A stretch of 64,000 nt of DNA from Acinetobacter defluvii (GTDB lineage: Bacteria > Pseudomonadota > Gammaproteobacteria > Pseudomonadales > Moraxellaceae). This document shows, in pieces, positions 45,069 to 54,434 of this stretch (the stretch's first letter is position 1; every line of letters begins with the position of its first letter). Under the pieces are notes generated by a model, which was not told where the DNA came from, did no database searches, and saw nothing but the letters and a program-made list of their open reading frames with translations. Position numbers and translations under genes: made by a program. Location: assembly GCF_001704615.3 (NCBI RefSeq), contig NZ_CP029397.2:1798001-1862000 (forward strand), read 5' to 3'.

Positions 45069-46562
45069 GTGATACACCCTGTCTCGTGTAGGATCAACCA
45101 TTTGCCTATATTTGCTCAAACATTCCAACATGGTTTTAGGCAGCATTTAAATGCTTTTATCATTGTTGCGAGCATTATTTTTATCTGTGCGCTGTGTGGC
45201 ATTTTAGCACGACCTTTATTTTTCCTCTCTATTTGCTGGCCTGCCAACGCCGTGTTATTGGGCTTATTGCTTCGTTTTAGATCTCTGAATAATTTTAGTG
45301 GATGGTTCGGTGCATTTATAGGTTTTATGCTTGCTGATTTATTAACAGGCAATACACTTTTAGTGACTTTTTTATTAACCATTGCCAATTTACTTAATCC
45401 TGTCGTCACCCTAGCACTGATTGCGCTATTTAAGCTTAATTATAAAGAATATAACAAAGGGCTTACTTTCCTGTATTTGTTTTTACTTTGTTCAATCGGC
45501 GGCTGTCTAGCAAGTCCTGCTTTTGCAGCATTGACCATTCCATACGTTGAAAATACATTCATGACACCAGAGCGAGTGTGGATAGATTTTGGTATGTGGT
45601 GGTCAGGTGAAATTTTAAATATGATCGCCTTTTTACCGATTGTACTTGCCATTCCCGAGAAACAGAATCTTAAAAGTTATTTACAAAACCTTCAATTCAA
45701 GCAGTTTTCTTATCAGGATTTATTGCCTTTAATTGCGGTGATTATTTCTGTGGGTTTGACGCATTTTTTTATTGGTCCTGGGGCAATTATGTTTCCTATT
45801 GCAGCTTTGGTCTGGGCATCTTTGAGTTATAACTTGTTTTATGTTGCAATTATTAATTGTATTGTGTGCATGTTATTGAACAATACATTGAATGAATTTT
45901 ATATTGATCAATCTTCTGACGCATTTTTAAGTACAACGATTTCTATACGGATTGGTCTATTCATGCTTGCACTTGGACCTTTAACCTTAGCAATTAATAG
46001 TTTAAACCGACAAAAACTGTATCAACAAATCTTATATCTTGCGAACTACGATAGCCTGACAACTGTTATGAATCGTCGGTTTTTTTACGAACAAAGTGAA
46101 GACATTATTAGGGCAAAAAACAAACTGCAGGCAGAAAAAACTATTGCTATTTTATTATTAGACCTAGACCATTTTAAAAATATAAATGATCAATATGGAC
46201 ATTATAATGGTGATTTAGTCTTACAAATTTTTAGTGAAAGAATAAAACTTGTATTACGTGAAGATGATTTGCTTGGTCGTCTAGGAGGTGAGGAGTTTGC
46301 AATTCTTTTAAAAAATGTCAGTCTTAAGCAAAGTATCAGTATTGCTGATAGAATCCGAGATACCATCCAATCATTGCCTATAGAGTTAGATAAACATCAA
46401 CACATCTATATTAGTGTTAGTATAGGCTTAAGTTTTGAAAAACTGCCTTCAGCTCTACCTCTGCAACATTTAATTAATCGTGCAGACCAAGCTTTGTATC
46501 AAGCAAAAGAAAAAGGACGCAATCAAATTTGTTTAGAAATAGGTTTACAAAACTCTTTCTAA
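45069..46562 (+). CDS. Diguanylate cyclase with MASE1-like membrane sensor
   Basis: Makes cyclic di-GMP from GTP. About 315 N-terminal residues form an eight-segment MASE1-type membrane domain (ICWPANAVLLGLLL resembles its signature W-P-x-x-G block). The GGDEF domain starts near 328 with NYDSLTTVMNRRFF, has the active-site GGEEF at 406-410, and an I-site RxxD (REDD) five residues before it, so product feedback inhibition is likely. The start is uncertain: GTG 45069 is used, no ATG is well placed nearby. The end of the gene lies 26 bases before the amidase start. Confidence 0.9.
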   Translation: MIHPVSCRINHLPIFAQTFQHGFRQHLNAFIIVASIIFICALCGILARPLFFLSICWPANAVLLGLLLRFRSLNNFSGWFGAFIGFMLADLLTGNTLLVTFLLTIANLLNPVVTLALIALFKLNYKEYNKGLTFLYLFLLCSIGGCLASPAFAALTIPYVENTFMTPERVWIDFGMWWSGEILNMIAFLPIVLAIPEKQNLKSYLQNLQFKQFSYQDLLPLIAVIISVGLTHFFIGPGAIMFPIAALVWASLSYNLFYVAIINCIVCMLLNNTLNEFYIDQSSDAFLSTTISIRIGLFMLALGPLTLAINSLNRQKLYQQILYLANYDSLTTVMNRRFFYEQSEDIIRAKNKLQAEKTIAILLLDLDHFKNINDQYGHYNGDLVLQIFSERIKLVLREDDLLGRLGGEEFAILLKNVSLKQSISIADRIRDTIQSLPIELDKHQHIYISVSIGLSFEKLPSALPLQHLINRADQALYQAKEKGRNQICLEIGLQNSF

Positions 46563-46588
46563 TTAAATTTTTATTAAATAGGAATTTT

Positions 46589-48079
46589 ATGAAATACACA
46601 GAATATGACCAATATGATGGCTTGGCTTTAGCCAAATTTATTCAAACAAAGCAAGTCACTTCCACTGAGCTATTACAACTCGCTTGGCAACGCACTCAGC
46701 AAGTTAATCCAAAGTTAAATGCTGTTGTCATTACAATGTATGAACAAGCTCTTCAAAGTTCAAAGCAAAAACATAGTGGTTTATTTTCAGGTATTCCTTT
46801 TTTACTCAAAGACCTACATCAAGAGTATCAAGGTGTCCCTACTTCTTTTGGTTCAAATTCATTAAAAAAACTTAATTATGTTTCTACTCAACATTCCGAG
46901 ATTGTAAGACGTTGGGAAAATGCGGGTGCAATTCCATTTGGTTTAACCAATTCACCTGAGTTTGGCATTAAGGGCATCACAGAACCTGAAGCATGGGGCG
47001 CATGCCATAATCCATGGCATTTAAAACATAATAGTGGGGGTTCTTCAGGCGGTTCAGCATCCGCAGTAGCAGCTGGTATTGTGCCAATTGCAGGTGCAAG
47101 TGATGGGGGTGGTTCGATTCGTATTCCTGCATCTTATTGTGGTCTATTTGGTATAAAACCGAGTCGTGGTCGCACGCCTTGGGGACCAAAGATGAGTGAA
47201 GCAATGCATGGTGCAGCCTCTCAACATGTACTTACTAAGAGCGTACGTGACAGTGCTGCCATGTTAGATATGACACAAGGTGCTGAACAGAACTCTTTAT
47301 TCAAAATTGAACAGCCTCAAGGCAAGTATTTAGAGCTGATCCAGCAAGCACCAAGACCCTTAAAAATTGCATTTTCTATTGACTCCCCAATTGGAACACT
47401 GGTCTCTCAAGACGCCAAAGCTGCCATTTTAAATACTATAAAACTGTTAGAGTCCCTTGGTCATCATGTTGAAGAAACCGCACCAAAAATTGATGGTATG
47501 CAACTCGCCAAAGACTTCATTATCACATGGTTTAGTCAATGCGCTTTTACGGTACAACAGTTCAAACGTGAGTTTGGTGCAAAAGACAAAGACTTTGAAC
47601 TCGACACACTCGCCATTGCTGCTTTTGGTGCCAAAGCCACTGCATTAGATTATATTCAAAACCTCAATAACTGGGGAAACTATGTACAAAGCATGAATCA
47701 TTTTTTTGAAGACTATGATCTTTATCTAACACCTGCAACCGCTTCTGTAGCGCCTAAAAACGGTGAAATTAAAACACCTGCTTGGCAAAAACCGATTTTA
47801 AAAAGTTTATTAAAATTAGATCAAGCACATTTATTAGCAAAAGGAAAATTGGTTGAACATCTGATTAAAAATAATTTGCAATGGGTTCCGTTTACTCAAT
47901 TGGCAAATATCACTGGCTTACCTGCTATGTCAGTCCCCTTGTATTGGAATAAAAATAATTTACCACTTGGTTCACAGTTCATTGCGCCGTTTGGACGAGA
48001 AGATTTACTGTTACAGCTCGCAGCACAGCTTGAGCAAGCACAACCATGGATGCCAAAGTATCAAAACATCGTAGTTTAA
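46589..48079 (+). CDS. Amidase (amidase-signature family)
   Basis: Ser-cisSer-Lys hydrolase of 496 residues. The signature region is intact: IPFLLKDLHQEYQG with the catalytic Lys, then HNSGGSSGGSASAVAAGIVPIAGASDGGGSIRIPASYCGLFGIKPSRGR containing both serines (quoted here in outline). It could act on amides or as a 6-aminohexanoate-cyclic-dimer hydrolase-like enzyme; the substrate is unassigned. Start ATG 46589 has TAGGAA upstream; the frame opens at 46529. It is 26 bases downstream of the cyclase stop and may share its transcript. Confidence 0.88.
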   Translation: MKYTEYDQYDGLALAKFIQTKQVTSTELLQLAWQRTQQVNPKLNAVVITMYEQALQSSKQKHSGLFSGIPFLLKDLHQEYQGVPTSFGSNSLKKLNYVSTQHSEIVRRWENAGAIPFGLTNSPEFGIKGITEPEAWGACHNPWHLKHNSGGSSGGSASAVAAGIVPIAGASDGGGSIRIPASYCGLFGIKPSRGRTPWGPKMSEAMHGAASQHVLTKSVRDSAAMLDMTQGAEQNSLFKIEQPQGKYLELIQQAPRPLKIAFSIDSPIGTLVSQDAKAAILNTIKLLESLGHHVEETAPKIDGMQLAKDFIITWFSQCAFTVQQFKREFGAKDKDFELDTLAIAAFGAKATALDYIQNLNNWGNYVQSMNHFFEDYDLYLTPATASVAPKNGEIKTPAWQKPILKSLLKLDQAHLLAKGKLVEHLIKNNLQWVPFTQLANITGLPAMSVPLYWNKNNLPLGSQFIAPFGREDLLLQLAAQLEQAQPWMPKYQNIVV

Positions 48080-48227
48080 GACACAATAAGGAAATTATCG
48101 TCGTTGTTCAAGTCTATAAATTTCCACATATTATGGGTTATTTTGAAAACCGATAACTAGCTATTGATTGAACCTGCTTTTACAATCGGGCATTCCATCT
48201 AAACTCGCAGATAAATTTCATAAAAAA

Positions 48228-48249
48228 TGAGCATATTTACATATGCTCA
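48228..48249 (-). terminator. Terminator of the fba gene
   Basis: Perfect 9-bp arms TGAGCATAT / ATATGCTCA with a 4-base loop; on the minus strand it is followed by a T-run (TTTTTTA). It is about 80 bases past the fba stop. Confidence 0.85.
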
Positions 48250-48327
48250 CTCTTACAGCATTTTAGATTTTTATTTAATTAACTACTTTTAGGTCAAGAT
48301 CCATTTGTATAAACCATTCAAAACGAA

Positions 48328-49365
48328 TTATTTATAACGTTCTACCATTTTCTCTAAAGAAATAGGACGAATCTTGTCAGCATTTCCTGCTGTACCAAAT
48401 GCTTCATAGCGTGCAACACAAATATCTTTCATTGCATCAACAGTTTTTGCAAAGAATTTACGCGGATCGAATTCACTTGGTTGTTCAGCCATCATACGGC
48501 GCATCGCACCTGTAGAGGCTAAACGTAAATCTGTATCGATGTTGATTTTACGCACACCGTGTTTGATTGCTTCAACCAATTGCTCAACAGGAACACCATA
48601 AGTTTCTTTAATGTCACCGCCATATTGGTTAATGATCGCTAACCATTCTTGTGGTACAGAGCTTGAACCATGCATTACAAGGTGTGTATTTGGAAGTGCC
48701 GCATGAATTTCTTTAATACGGTCAATCGCTAAAATATCGCCTGTAGGTGGACGTGTGAATTTGTACGCACCATGTGAAGTACCGACTGCAATTGCTAAAG
48801 CATCTACATTGGTATCTTTTACGAATTGAGTCGCTTCTTCAACTGAAGTAAGCAGTTGAGAATGGTCAAGTACGCCTTCAGCGCCCACACCATCTTCTTC
48901 ACCTGCCATGCCCGTTTCAAGGCTACCTAAACAGCCAATTTCACCTTCAACAGAAACACCACATGCATGTGCCATTTCGACAGTACGGCGTGTTACATCA
49001 ACGTTATATTCATAGCTTGTTGGTGTTTTTCCGTCAGCACCTAAAGAGCCATCCATCATCACTGATGAGAAGCCAAGTTGGATTGAGCGTTGGCATACAT
49101 CTGGGCTGGTACCATGATCTTGGTGCATTACCACTGGAATATGTGGCCATTCTTCGATGGCTGCTAAGATTAAATGGCGTAAAAATGGTGCACCAGCATA
49201 TTTACGTGCGCCTGCAGAAGCTTGCACAATAACAGGTGAATTCGTTGCATCTGCGGCTAACATGATTGCACGCATTTGTTCTAAGTTGTTTACGTTAAAC
49301 GCTGGAACGCCGTAACTGTGTTCACCGGCATGATCCAAGAGCTGGCGCAATGAAATAAGAGCCAT
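48328..49365 (-). CDS. fba: Fructose-bisphosphate aldolase, class II
   Basis: Zinc-dependent aldolase of glycolysis and gluconeogenesis. Metal and catalytic motifs: [32 protein letters not shown], and [12 protein letters not shown]. The length of 345 is standard for the class IIA/CbbA type. The start is ATG 49365, with GGAGG directly before it. Downstream of pgk on the same strand, but now separated from it by the lipoprotein gene and the IS4 element, which sits in the intervening terminator. Confidence 0.96.
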   Translation of the reverse strand: MALISLRQLLDHAGEHSYGVPAFNVNNLEQMRAIMLAADATNSPVIVQASAGARKYAGAPFLRHLILAAIEEWPHIPVVMHQDHGTSPDVCQRSIQLGFSSVMMDGSLGADGKTPTSYEYNVDVTRRTVEMAHACGVSVEGEIGCLGSLETGMAGEEDGVGAEGVLDHSQLLTSVEEATQFVKDTNVDALAIAVGTSHGAYKFTRPPTGDILAIDRIKEIHAALPNTHLVMHGSSSVPQEWLAIINQYGGDIKETYGVPVEQLVEAIKHGVRKINIDTDLRLASTGAMRRMMAEQPSEFDPRKFFAKTVDAMKDICVARYEAFGTAGNADKIRPISLEKMVERYK

Positions 49366-49449
49366 AATATCCTCCCAGGTAATGTCGCATATTCTACCTT
49401 GTGATTTGTTTCAATTCAGCAACAATATTGACTATTTCAAAAAAAAGCC

Positions 49450-49462
49450 CTGCATTTGCAGG
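49450..49462 (+). repeat. Target-site duplication, left copy
   Basis: CTGCATTTGCAGG, repeated exactly at the right end of the IS. At 13 bp it is in the range given by the IS4 subgroup. Confidence 0.9.
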
Positions 49463-49480
49463 TAATGCCAGTCAGTTAAG
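49463..49480 (+). repeat. Left terminal inverted repeat of the IS
   Basis: TAATGCCAGTCAGTTAAG, an exact reverse complement of the right end. Confidence 0.95.
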
Positions 49481-49504
49481 CAAAAAAAGTTAAAATGCTG
49501 TAAA

Positions 49505-49528
49505 AAGAGTGTATGTAAATACGCTCTT
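49505..49528 (+). terminator. Intrinsic-terminator-like hairpin inside the IS, just before the transposase start
   Basis: Arms AAGAGTGTAT / ATACGCTCTT (one G-T wobble) with a 4-base loop, followed by eight or more T. The T-run ends at the transposase ATG (49535). It would stop transcription arriving from outside and so limit read-through into the transposase gene. Confidence 0.8.
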
Positions 49529-49534
49529 TTTTTT

Positions 49535-50839
49535 ATGAAATTATCTCAGAATTTAGATATAACATTACAACAAACCTTGCCTTCACTTTCTCAATTTAGT
49601 GAGTTAATTGATTTAAACTGGATTGAAGATTGCTTAAATCAAACAGGTAAAGCATCCATTCGAAAAAGAAAACTTCCTGCTGAACATGTTGTTTGGTTAG
49701 TCATTGGACTTGCTCTATTTCGAAACCAACCAATTTGGTATGTAGTTCAGCAATTACAACTTGTTTTCGGTACAACAGAATACTGTGTACCTAGTGCATC
49801 GGTACAGGCAAGACAGCGCTTAGGTTTAGAACCTATGAGTGCTTTATTTTCAACATTAAGTCAGGCATGGCTTAAAGACTCACAACAACAATATAATAAC
49901 TTTCATGGTCTGTGCGTTTGTGCTGTAGACGGCGTGGTTTGGTCTATGCCTCATACCGAAGAAAACTTTAAGCACTTTGGCTCTTCTAAAGGGAAAACAG
50001 CAGTTGTTCCTTATCCACAAGTTAGAGCAACTTGTCTTGTGAATACCAATACACATGAAATGATCGATGCCCAAATTGGCAGTATGGATCAAGGTGAATT
50101 AACCTTAGCTAGTCAATTAAAAGCACCTGCTCATAGTATTACCTTATTTGATCGTGCTTACTTCTCTGCTGATTTTTTAGTGAGTTGGCAATCTCAGGCA
50201 GAAGAAAGTCATTGGTTGATGCGTGCAAAAGATAACCTTCGTTATGAAGTTATTCACAATAATGCCGCCCATGACTTTCAGATAAAAATGCCTGTTTCAC
50301 CAAGAGCAAAAAAGATCAATCCAGCATTAGGTGATTATTGGGAAGCCCGTTTGCTTGAAGTTGAATATGCAGGAAAAACGAGGCGTTACATTACATCATT
50401 GACAGATTCTAAAGCGTATCCATTCAAAGACCTTGCGATGCTTTATATGCAGCGTTGGGAAATAGAAATGTGTTATCGAGAAATTAAAAGTGATTTACAG
50501 GATTCAAAGGTTTTAAGAAGTAAGCAACCTGATTTGGTGTATCAAGAATTGTGGGGTGTATTTATAGCTTATAATATTTTGAGACGACAGATGAAATTTA
50601 TCGCCCAACATGCAAATGTCAGTCCTTTAAGGATCAGTTTCCATATTGCATCCATAGGTATTATCAATATCTTAAGACATACGCCTTTAGAGTCAGCAGG
50701 AAACTTACCTAAACATTTAGCACAATTATTTGAACAATCAAAAATATTTGTATTACCTGAAAAAAGGCAGAGAGAATGTTCACGAGTCGTGAAAATTAAA
50801 GCACAAAAATATCCAAGAAAATGCCAGTCAATTTCTTAA
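49535..50839 (+). CDS. IS4-family transposase
   Basis: DDE transposase of 434 residues. The first Asp is in CAVDGVVWSMP, the second in TLFDRAYFSADFL, and the Glu in the Y-(2)-R-(3)-E-(6)-K signature YMQRWEIEMCYREIK. The N-terminal domain (DLNWIEDCLNQTGKASIRKRKLP) is the usual IS4 start region, supporting ATG 49535. No Shine-Dalgarno is present, since the ATG follows directly on a T-run. The stop codon lies within the right inverted repeat. Reading frame is intact. Confidence 0.96.
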   Translation: MKLSQNLDITLQQTLPSLSQFSELIDLNWIEDCLNQTGKASIRKRKLPAEHVVWLVIGLALFRNQPIWYVVQQLQLVFGTTEYCVPSASVQARQRLGLEPMSALFSTLSQAWLKDSQQQYNNFHGLCVCAVDGVVWSMPHTEENFKHFGSSKGKTAVVPYPQVRATCLVNTNTHEMIDAQIGSMDQGELTLASQLKAPAHSITLFDRAYFSADFLVSWQSQAEESHWLMRAKDNLRYEVIHNNAAHDFQIKMPVSPRAKKINPALGDYWEARLLEVEYAGKTRRYITSLTDSKAYPFKDLAMLYMQRWEIEMCYREIKSDLQDSKVLRSKQPDLVYQELWGVFIAYNILRRQMKFIAQHANVSPLRISFHIASIGIINILRHTPLESAGNLPKHLAQLFEQSKIFVLPEKRQRECSRVVKIKAQKYPRKCQSIS

Positions 50840-50852
50840 CTGACTGGCATTA
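50835..50852 (+). repeat. Right terminal inverted repeat of the IS
   Basis: CTTAACTGACTGGCATTA, exact complement of the left end. It overlaps the transposase stop codon. Confidence 0.95.
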
Positions 50853-50865
50853 CTGCATTTGCAGG
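50853..50865 (+). repeat. Target-site duplication, right copy
   Basis: CTGCATTTGCAGG, identical to 49450-49462. Confidence 0.9.
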
Positions 50866-50901
50866 GACTTTTAAACAAACTACTACAAAACTTTGAAAAG
50901 T

Positions 50902-51183
50902 TTAGTGTGCAGCTGCTTCTTCTTCAGTTGCTGGTGTTGCAGCATCAGCTGGTGCATTGGCTTTTTCAGCAGGAACATCTGTATTTTTTTCATCTAAAAC
51001 AGGTTGATCAAGCGCATCAATAGCTGCTTGTTGCTCTGCTGTTACTGTTTCAGATGCTGTATCTGTTGCTACAGCTTCAGAAGCAGTACCTTGTTCAGCA
51101 GCTGGTGCTTTTTCTTGTTTAGAACAAGCAACTAGAGTTAAAGGAGCAATAAGAAGTACAGCAAGTGCAAGATTTAATTTCAT
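50902..51183 (-). CDS. Small Ala/Glu-rich lipoprotein
   Basis: Lipoprotein signal MKLNLALAVLLIAPLTLVAC, with the lipobox Cys at residue 20, then a low-complexity tail rich in Ala, Glu and Thr. 93 residues from ATG 51183; a GTG three bases upstream also reads in. No known domain. It is in the pgk-fba interval on the same strand, and may be co-transcribed with pgk's downstream region. The function is unknown. Confidence 0.75.
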   Translation of the reverse strand: MKLNLALAVLLIAPLTLVACSKQEKAPAAEQGTASEAVATDTASETVTAEQQAAIDALDQPVLDEKNTDVPAEKANAPADAATPATEEEAAAH

Positions 51184-51275
51184 CACGTAATTTCCACAGC
51201 GGGTGATTTAATATCTATCAGTTTATTTCAGATATATTTCATTTTCATGACCAACAAATGAATAGCCCATGAAAA

Positions 51276-51297
51276 AAGGTTGACCGTAGTCAACCTT
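51276..51297 (-). terminator. Terminator of pgk
   Basis: Perfect 9-bp arms AAGGTTGAC / GTCAACCTT with a 4-base loop; on the minus strand it is followed by TTTT. It lies 27 bases past the pgk stop and separates pgk from the lipoprotein gene. Confidence 0.9.
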
Positions 51298-51323
51298 CTG
51301 TCATTACAAACCGAAATGTATGC

Positions 51324-52511
51324 TTATGCACGTTCTAATAGAACAGCAACCGCAGGCAATGTTTTACCTTCTACAAACTCAAGGAAAGCACCACCACCAG
51401 TCGAGATATAACCGATTTTGTCCGCAACGTCATATTTATCAATTGCAGCTAAAGTATCACCACCGCCTGCAATCGAGAAACCTTCAGACTCAGCAATTGC
51501 TAAAGACAATGTTTTTGTCCCTTCACCAAATTGGTCCACCTCAAATACCCCTACAGGACCATTCCAAAGAATGGTTTTTGAGGTTTTTAGAATTTCAGCA
51601 AATGCTTTTGCAGTTTCAGGACCGACATCTAAAATCATGTCATTGTCGGCAACATCTTCAACTTTTTTCACAACTGCTTTTGCTGCTGCTAAAGAACCCA
51701 AGAAATCATCAAAGTTGATTTCAGAAGCATCCGCTACAACCACATCAGTAGGAAGAGGTACAGACACTTTTGCTGCGATGGCTTTTGCGGTATCGATCAA
51801 ATCATTTTCGCATAATGATTTACCTACGTTATAACCTGCTGCTGCCAAGAAAGTATTAGCGATACCACCACCAACGATCAATTGATCACAAATATCAGAA
51901 AGTGATGTTAAAACATCCAGTTTAGTGGATACTTTTGAACCAGCAACAATTGCAACCATTGGTTTTTCAGGCGTTTGTAATGCACGACCTAAAGCATCTA
52001 ATTCTGCTGCAAGTAAAGGTCCTGCTGCTGCAACTTTTGCTAAGCGTGCAACACCTTCAGTTGATGCTTCTGCACGGTGCGCTGTACCAAAAGCATCCAT
52101 GACAAATACATCGCAAAGTGCTGCATATTTTGCAGCAAGATCAGGATTATTTTTCTTTTCACCAACATTAAAACGGCAGTTCTCAAGTAACACGACTTGA
52201 CCTGCTGCAACTTCAACACCATCTAAATATTCAGTAATCAGTTTAACGTCTTGCCCCAGAGCCTCTGTCAAATATGCTGCTACAGGCGCTAAAGATTGTT
52301 CAGCTTTTGCTTCACCTTCAACAGGACGACCTAAATGAGAATAAACCATGACCGCTGCACCTTTTTCTAGGGCTAATTTAATGGTCGGTAATGCAGCACG
52401 TAAACGTGCATCACTGGTAATTACACCATTTTTAACAGGAACGTTTAAATCTTCACGGATCAAAACACGCTTGCCCGTTAAATTAAGGTCAGTCATACGC
52501 TGAAAATTCAT
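51324..52511 (-). CDS. pgk: Phosphoglycerate kinase
   Basis: Transfers phosphate from 1,3-bisphosphoglycerate to ADP in glycolysis. Marks: [15 protein letters not shown] at the N-terminus, [28 protein letters not shown], and the C-terminal [15 protein letters not shown] with [13 protein letters not shown]. The length of 395 is typical. Start ATG 52511. The usual pgk-fba neighbourhood is kept, but with the lipoprotein gene and IS between them. Confidence 0.97.
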   Translation of the reverse strand: MNFQRMTDLNLTGKRVLIREDLNVPVKNGVITSDARLRAALPTIKLALEKGAAVMVYSHLGRPVEGEAKAEQSLAPVAAYLTEALGQDVKLITEYLDGVEVAAGQVVLLENCRFNVGEKKNNPDLAAKYAALCDVFVMDAFGTAHRAEASTEGVARLAKVAAAGPLLAAELDALGRALQTPEKPMVAIVAGSKVSTKLDVLTSLSDICDQLIVGGGIANTFLAAAGYNVGKSLCENDLIDTAKAIAAKVSVPLPTDVVVADASEINFDDFLGSLAAAKAVVKKVEDVADNDMILDVGPETAKAFAEILKTSKTILWNGPVGVFEVDQFGEGTKTLSLAIAESEGFSIAGGGDTLAAIDKYDVADKIGYISTGGGAFLEFVEGKTLPAVAVLLERA

Positions 52512-52650
52512 GTATCGCTCACTTTATAGATATTAAAATCGCGTTGATTCTAAATGATTACACAAAAAAAGGTTAGCGACTTTTGTAGAAAAGCTGTAGA
52601 AATATTGAGATTTGATTATTATAAGCAAAACTTTAAATATTTATGCGCTT

Positions 52651-53034
52651 ATGTCTTTTCATCCTGATCCTAAAATTAATGGTTTAAATGTCTTTGGTGA
52701 ACCTTTAGCAAGCTGTTGTTTCTCACCAATCACAGGCTATTTTCGTAATGGTTTTTGTCATACAGCACCCAGTGACGTTGGACAACATACAGTTTGTGTG
52801 GAGTTGACCTCTGATTTTCTCAGTTATTCACAAAAAATGGGCAATGACTTGATCACCCCACTGCCTGAGCATGGTTTCCCTGGCTTGCAACCTGGTGATT
52901 TTTGGTGTTTATGTGTAACACGTTGGGTTCAGGCTTATCAAGATGGGCAAGCACCAAGAGTTAAAGTAGAAGCATGTCATCAAGCCGTGTTGGCTTATGT
53001 TCCTTTAGATATTTTGATGGAATATGCGGTTTAA
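52651..53034 (+). CDS. DUF2237 family protein
   Basis: Compact cysteine-rich protein of unknown function, 127 residues. The family core is clear: NGLNVFGEPLASCCFSPITGYFRNGFC, then HTVCVELTSDFL and PGDFWCLCVTRWVQA. Start ATG 52651; the longer frame to 52612 has no ribosome site. It ends six bases before maf and is likely co-transcribed. Confidence 0.88.
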   Translation: MSFHPDPKINGLNVFGEPLASCCFSPITGYFRNGFCHTAPSDVGQHTVCVELTSDFLSYSQKMGNDLITPLPEHGFPGLQPGDFWCLCVTRWVQAYQDGQAPRVKVEACHQAVLAYVPLDILMEYAV

Positions 53035-53040
53035 TTCATT

Positions 53041-53649
53041 ATGAGTACTTCAACAACCCCATTTAGTGAAGTTATTTTGGCTTCCTCTAGTCAAACCCGA
53101 AAAGATTTAATGAATCGTTTGGGTTTGGAGTATCGTTGTATTTCACTTAATATTAACGAATCTCCACAGGCTGAAATACATGCTGATGATTTGGCAAAGC
53201 GTTTAGCTTTTGAAAAAGCGCAAGTGATTGCCAAAGATCATCCTGATGCCATCGTCATTGGTTCAGATCAAGTGGCGTGGCGAGAACATGCTCCTCAAGA
53301 CTTTATTGGCAAACCTTTATCTGTAGAAAATGCCATCCAACAGCTACAAGCCAACTCAGGTCAGAATGTTTATTTTAGTACTGCACTCAGTGTGCAACAT
53401 CTCGCTTCAGGTTTCGAACAAACGTTGGTTGAACATTATCATGTAAAATTTCGAGTTTTAAGCCTTGCTGAAATCAAGCGTTATGTTGAAAAAGATCAAC
53501 CTTTACATTGTGCAGGTAGTTTTAAGTGTGAAAGTTTAGGAATAAGTTTATTTGAGCACATGATTGGACAAGATCAAACCACGCTCATGGGGATGCCAAT
53601 GATTCAATTATGTGAGATTTTGAGAAAGTTCGGGATTCAACTGCCCTAG
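53041..53649 (+). CDS. Maf-like nucleotide pyrophosphatase (YceF type)
   Basis: Hydrolyses non-canonical or modified nucleoside triphosphates; the YceF subgroup prefers m7GTP. Marks: EVILASSSQTRKDLMNRLGL (Maf signature S-x-S-x-x-R), IVIGSDQVAW, and LHCAGSFKCESLGISLFEHMIGQDQTTLMGMP. The SDQV and CAGSFK blocks fit the YceF rather than the YhdE subgroup. 202 residues. ATG 53041 directly follows the DUF2237 gene. Confidence 0.92.
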   Translation: MSTSTTPFSEVILASSSQTRKDLMNRLGLEYRCISLNINESPQAEIHADDLAKRLAFEKAQVIAKDHPDAIVIGSDQVAWREHAPQDFIGKPLSVENAIQQLQANSGQNVYFSTALSVQHLASGFEQTLVEHYHVKFRVLSLAEIKRYVEKDQPLHCAGSFKCESLGISLFEHMIGQDQTTLMGMPMIQLCEILRKFGIQLP

Positions 53650-53772
53650 CTTGCATTTTTAAATTTTATTTATAGACTCAAGTGATGATTCAATATCAAA
53701 CATGCGTTAATTTTTACAAAATATCAGTTATTATTCAATCATTGATCTGCATATGTAAGGATAGATTAAATT

Positions 53773-54426
53773 ATGGCGCTCTTTGCAGTCATTGGCTTGG
53801 GAAGTTTTGGTGGTACAGTTGCATTGGAACTGACCCATTTAAAACATGATGTTATCGGTATTGATACCCTTAAAAAAAATGTAGAAAACTTAGCAGATCA
53901 AATTAGCCATGCAGTCATTGCAGATGGTACAGATGAGCATGTACTTGACGAACTGAATATTCAAAATTGTGATGCGGTGGTAGTTGCCATTGGGGAAGAT
54001 ATTGAAGCCAGTATTTTATGCGTATTACATTTAAAAAATTTAGGTATTAAGCAAATTTTAGTCAAAGCAAAATCTAAAGCACATCATATGATTTTATCGC
54101 ACTTAGGTATTGATCAAATCATCCATCCAGAAGAGGATATGGGAATTCGAATCGCACAATCCTTAAGTTACCCAATGGTTCGTCGTTATATGGCATTAAA
54201 TAATGAACGTTATATTGTAAAAATTGAAATTGCTTCAAATTTACAAGGCGCTCAATTTCAAAGTTTGATGGACGATAGTAATAGTGAGATTCAAACATTA
54301 TTATTACAACGTGGATCACATGTGATTTATCAAATTGCACCTGGCACTATTTTACAAGAAAAAGATATTTTGATTGTTGAAGGTCCGGTGGAACAATTAC
54401 GACAACTTTCTAATCGCTTTTTATAG
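53773..54426 (+). CDS. Trk/Ktr potassium uptake regulatory subunit
   Basis: Cytoplasmic nucleotide-binding subunit that gates the TrkH/KtrB channel. An RCK-N domain begins MALFAVIGLGSFGGTVALEL (Rossmann G-x-G-x-x-G) with the acidic strand end VIGIDT, and an RCK-C domain forms the last 80 residues. 217 residues, so it has one RCK pair, as in KtrA, unlike the tandem E. coli TrkA. AAGGAT precedes ATG 53773. trkH starts eight bases after the stop. Confidence 0.92.
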   Translation: MALFAVIGLGSFGGTVALELTHLKHDVIGIDTLKKNVENLADQISHAVIADGTDEHVLDELNIQNCDAVVVAIGEDIEASILCVLHLKNLGIKQILVKAKSKAHHMILSHLGIDQIIHPEEDMGIRIAQSLSYPMVRRYMALNNERYIVKIEIASNLQGAQFQSLMDDSNSEIQTLLLQRGSHVIYQIAPGTILQEKDILIVEGPVEQLRQLSNRFL

Positions 54427-54434
54427 AATGAATT

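Larger units (their letters stand above)
49463..50852 (+). mobile_element. Complete IS4-family insertion sequence (1,390 bp)
   Basis: One intact transposase gene lies between perfect 18-bp inverted repeats (49463-49480 and 50835-50852), flanked by a 13-bp direct repeat. The element lies between fba and the lipoprotein gene and splits an intrinsic-terminator hairpin: joining the flanks restores CCCTGCA / TGCAGGG with A- and T-tracts. It carries no passenger genes. Intact ends, gene and target duplication point to a recent and possibly still active insertion. Confidence 0.95.

Noticed and set aside
51320..51834. Overlapping plus-strand frames opposite pgk (132 and 138 residues)
   Set aside because: pgk is unmistakable on the minus strand; the opposite frames show the Gln/His and Ser/Ala bias expected from antisense reading.
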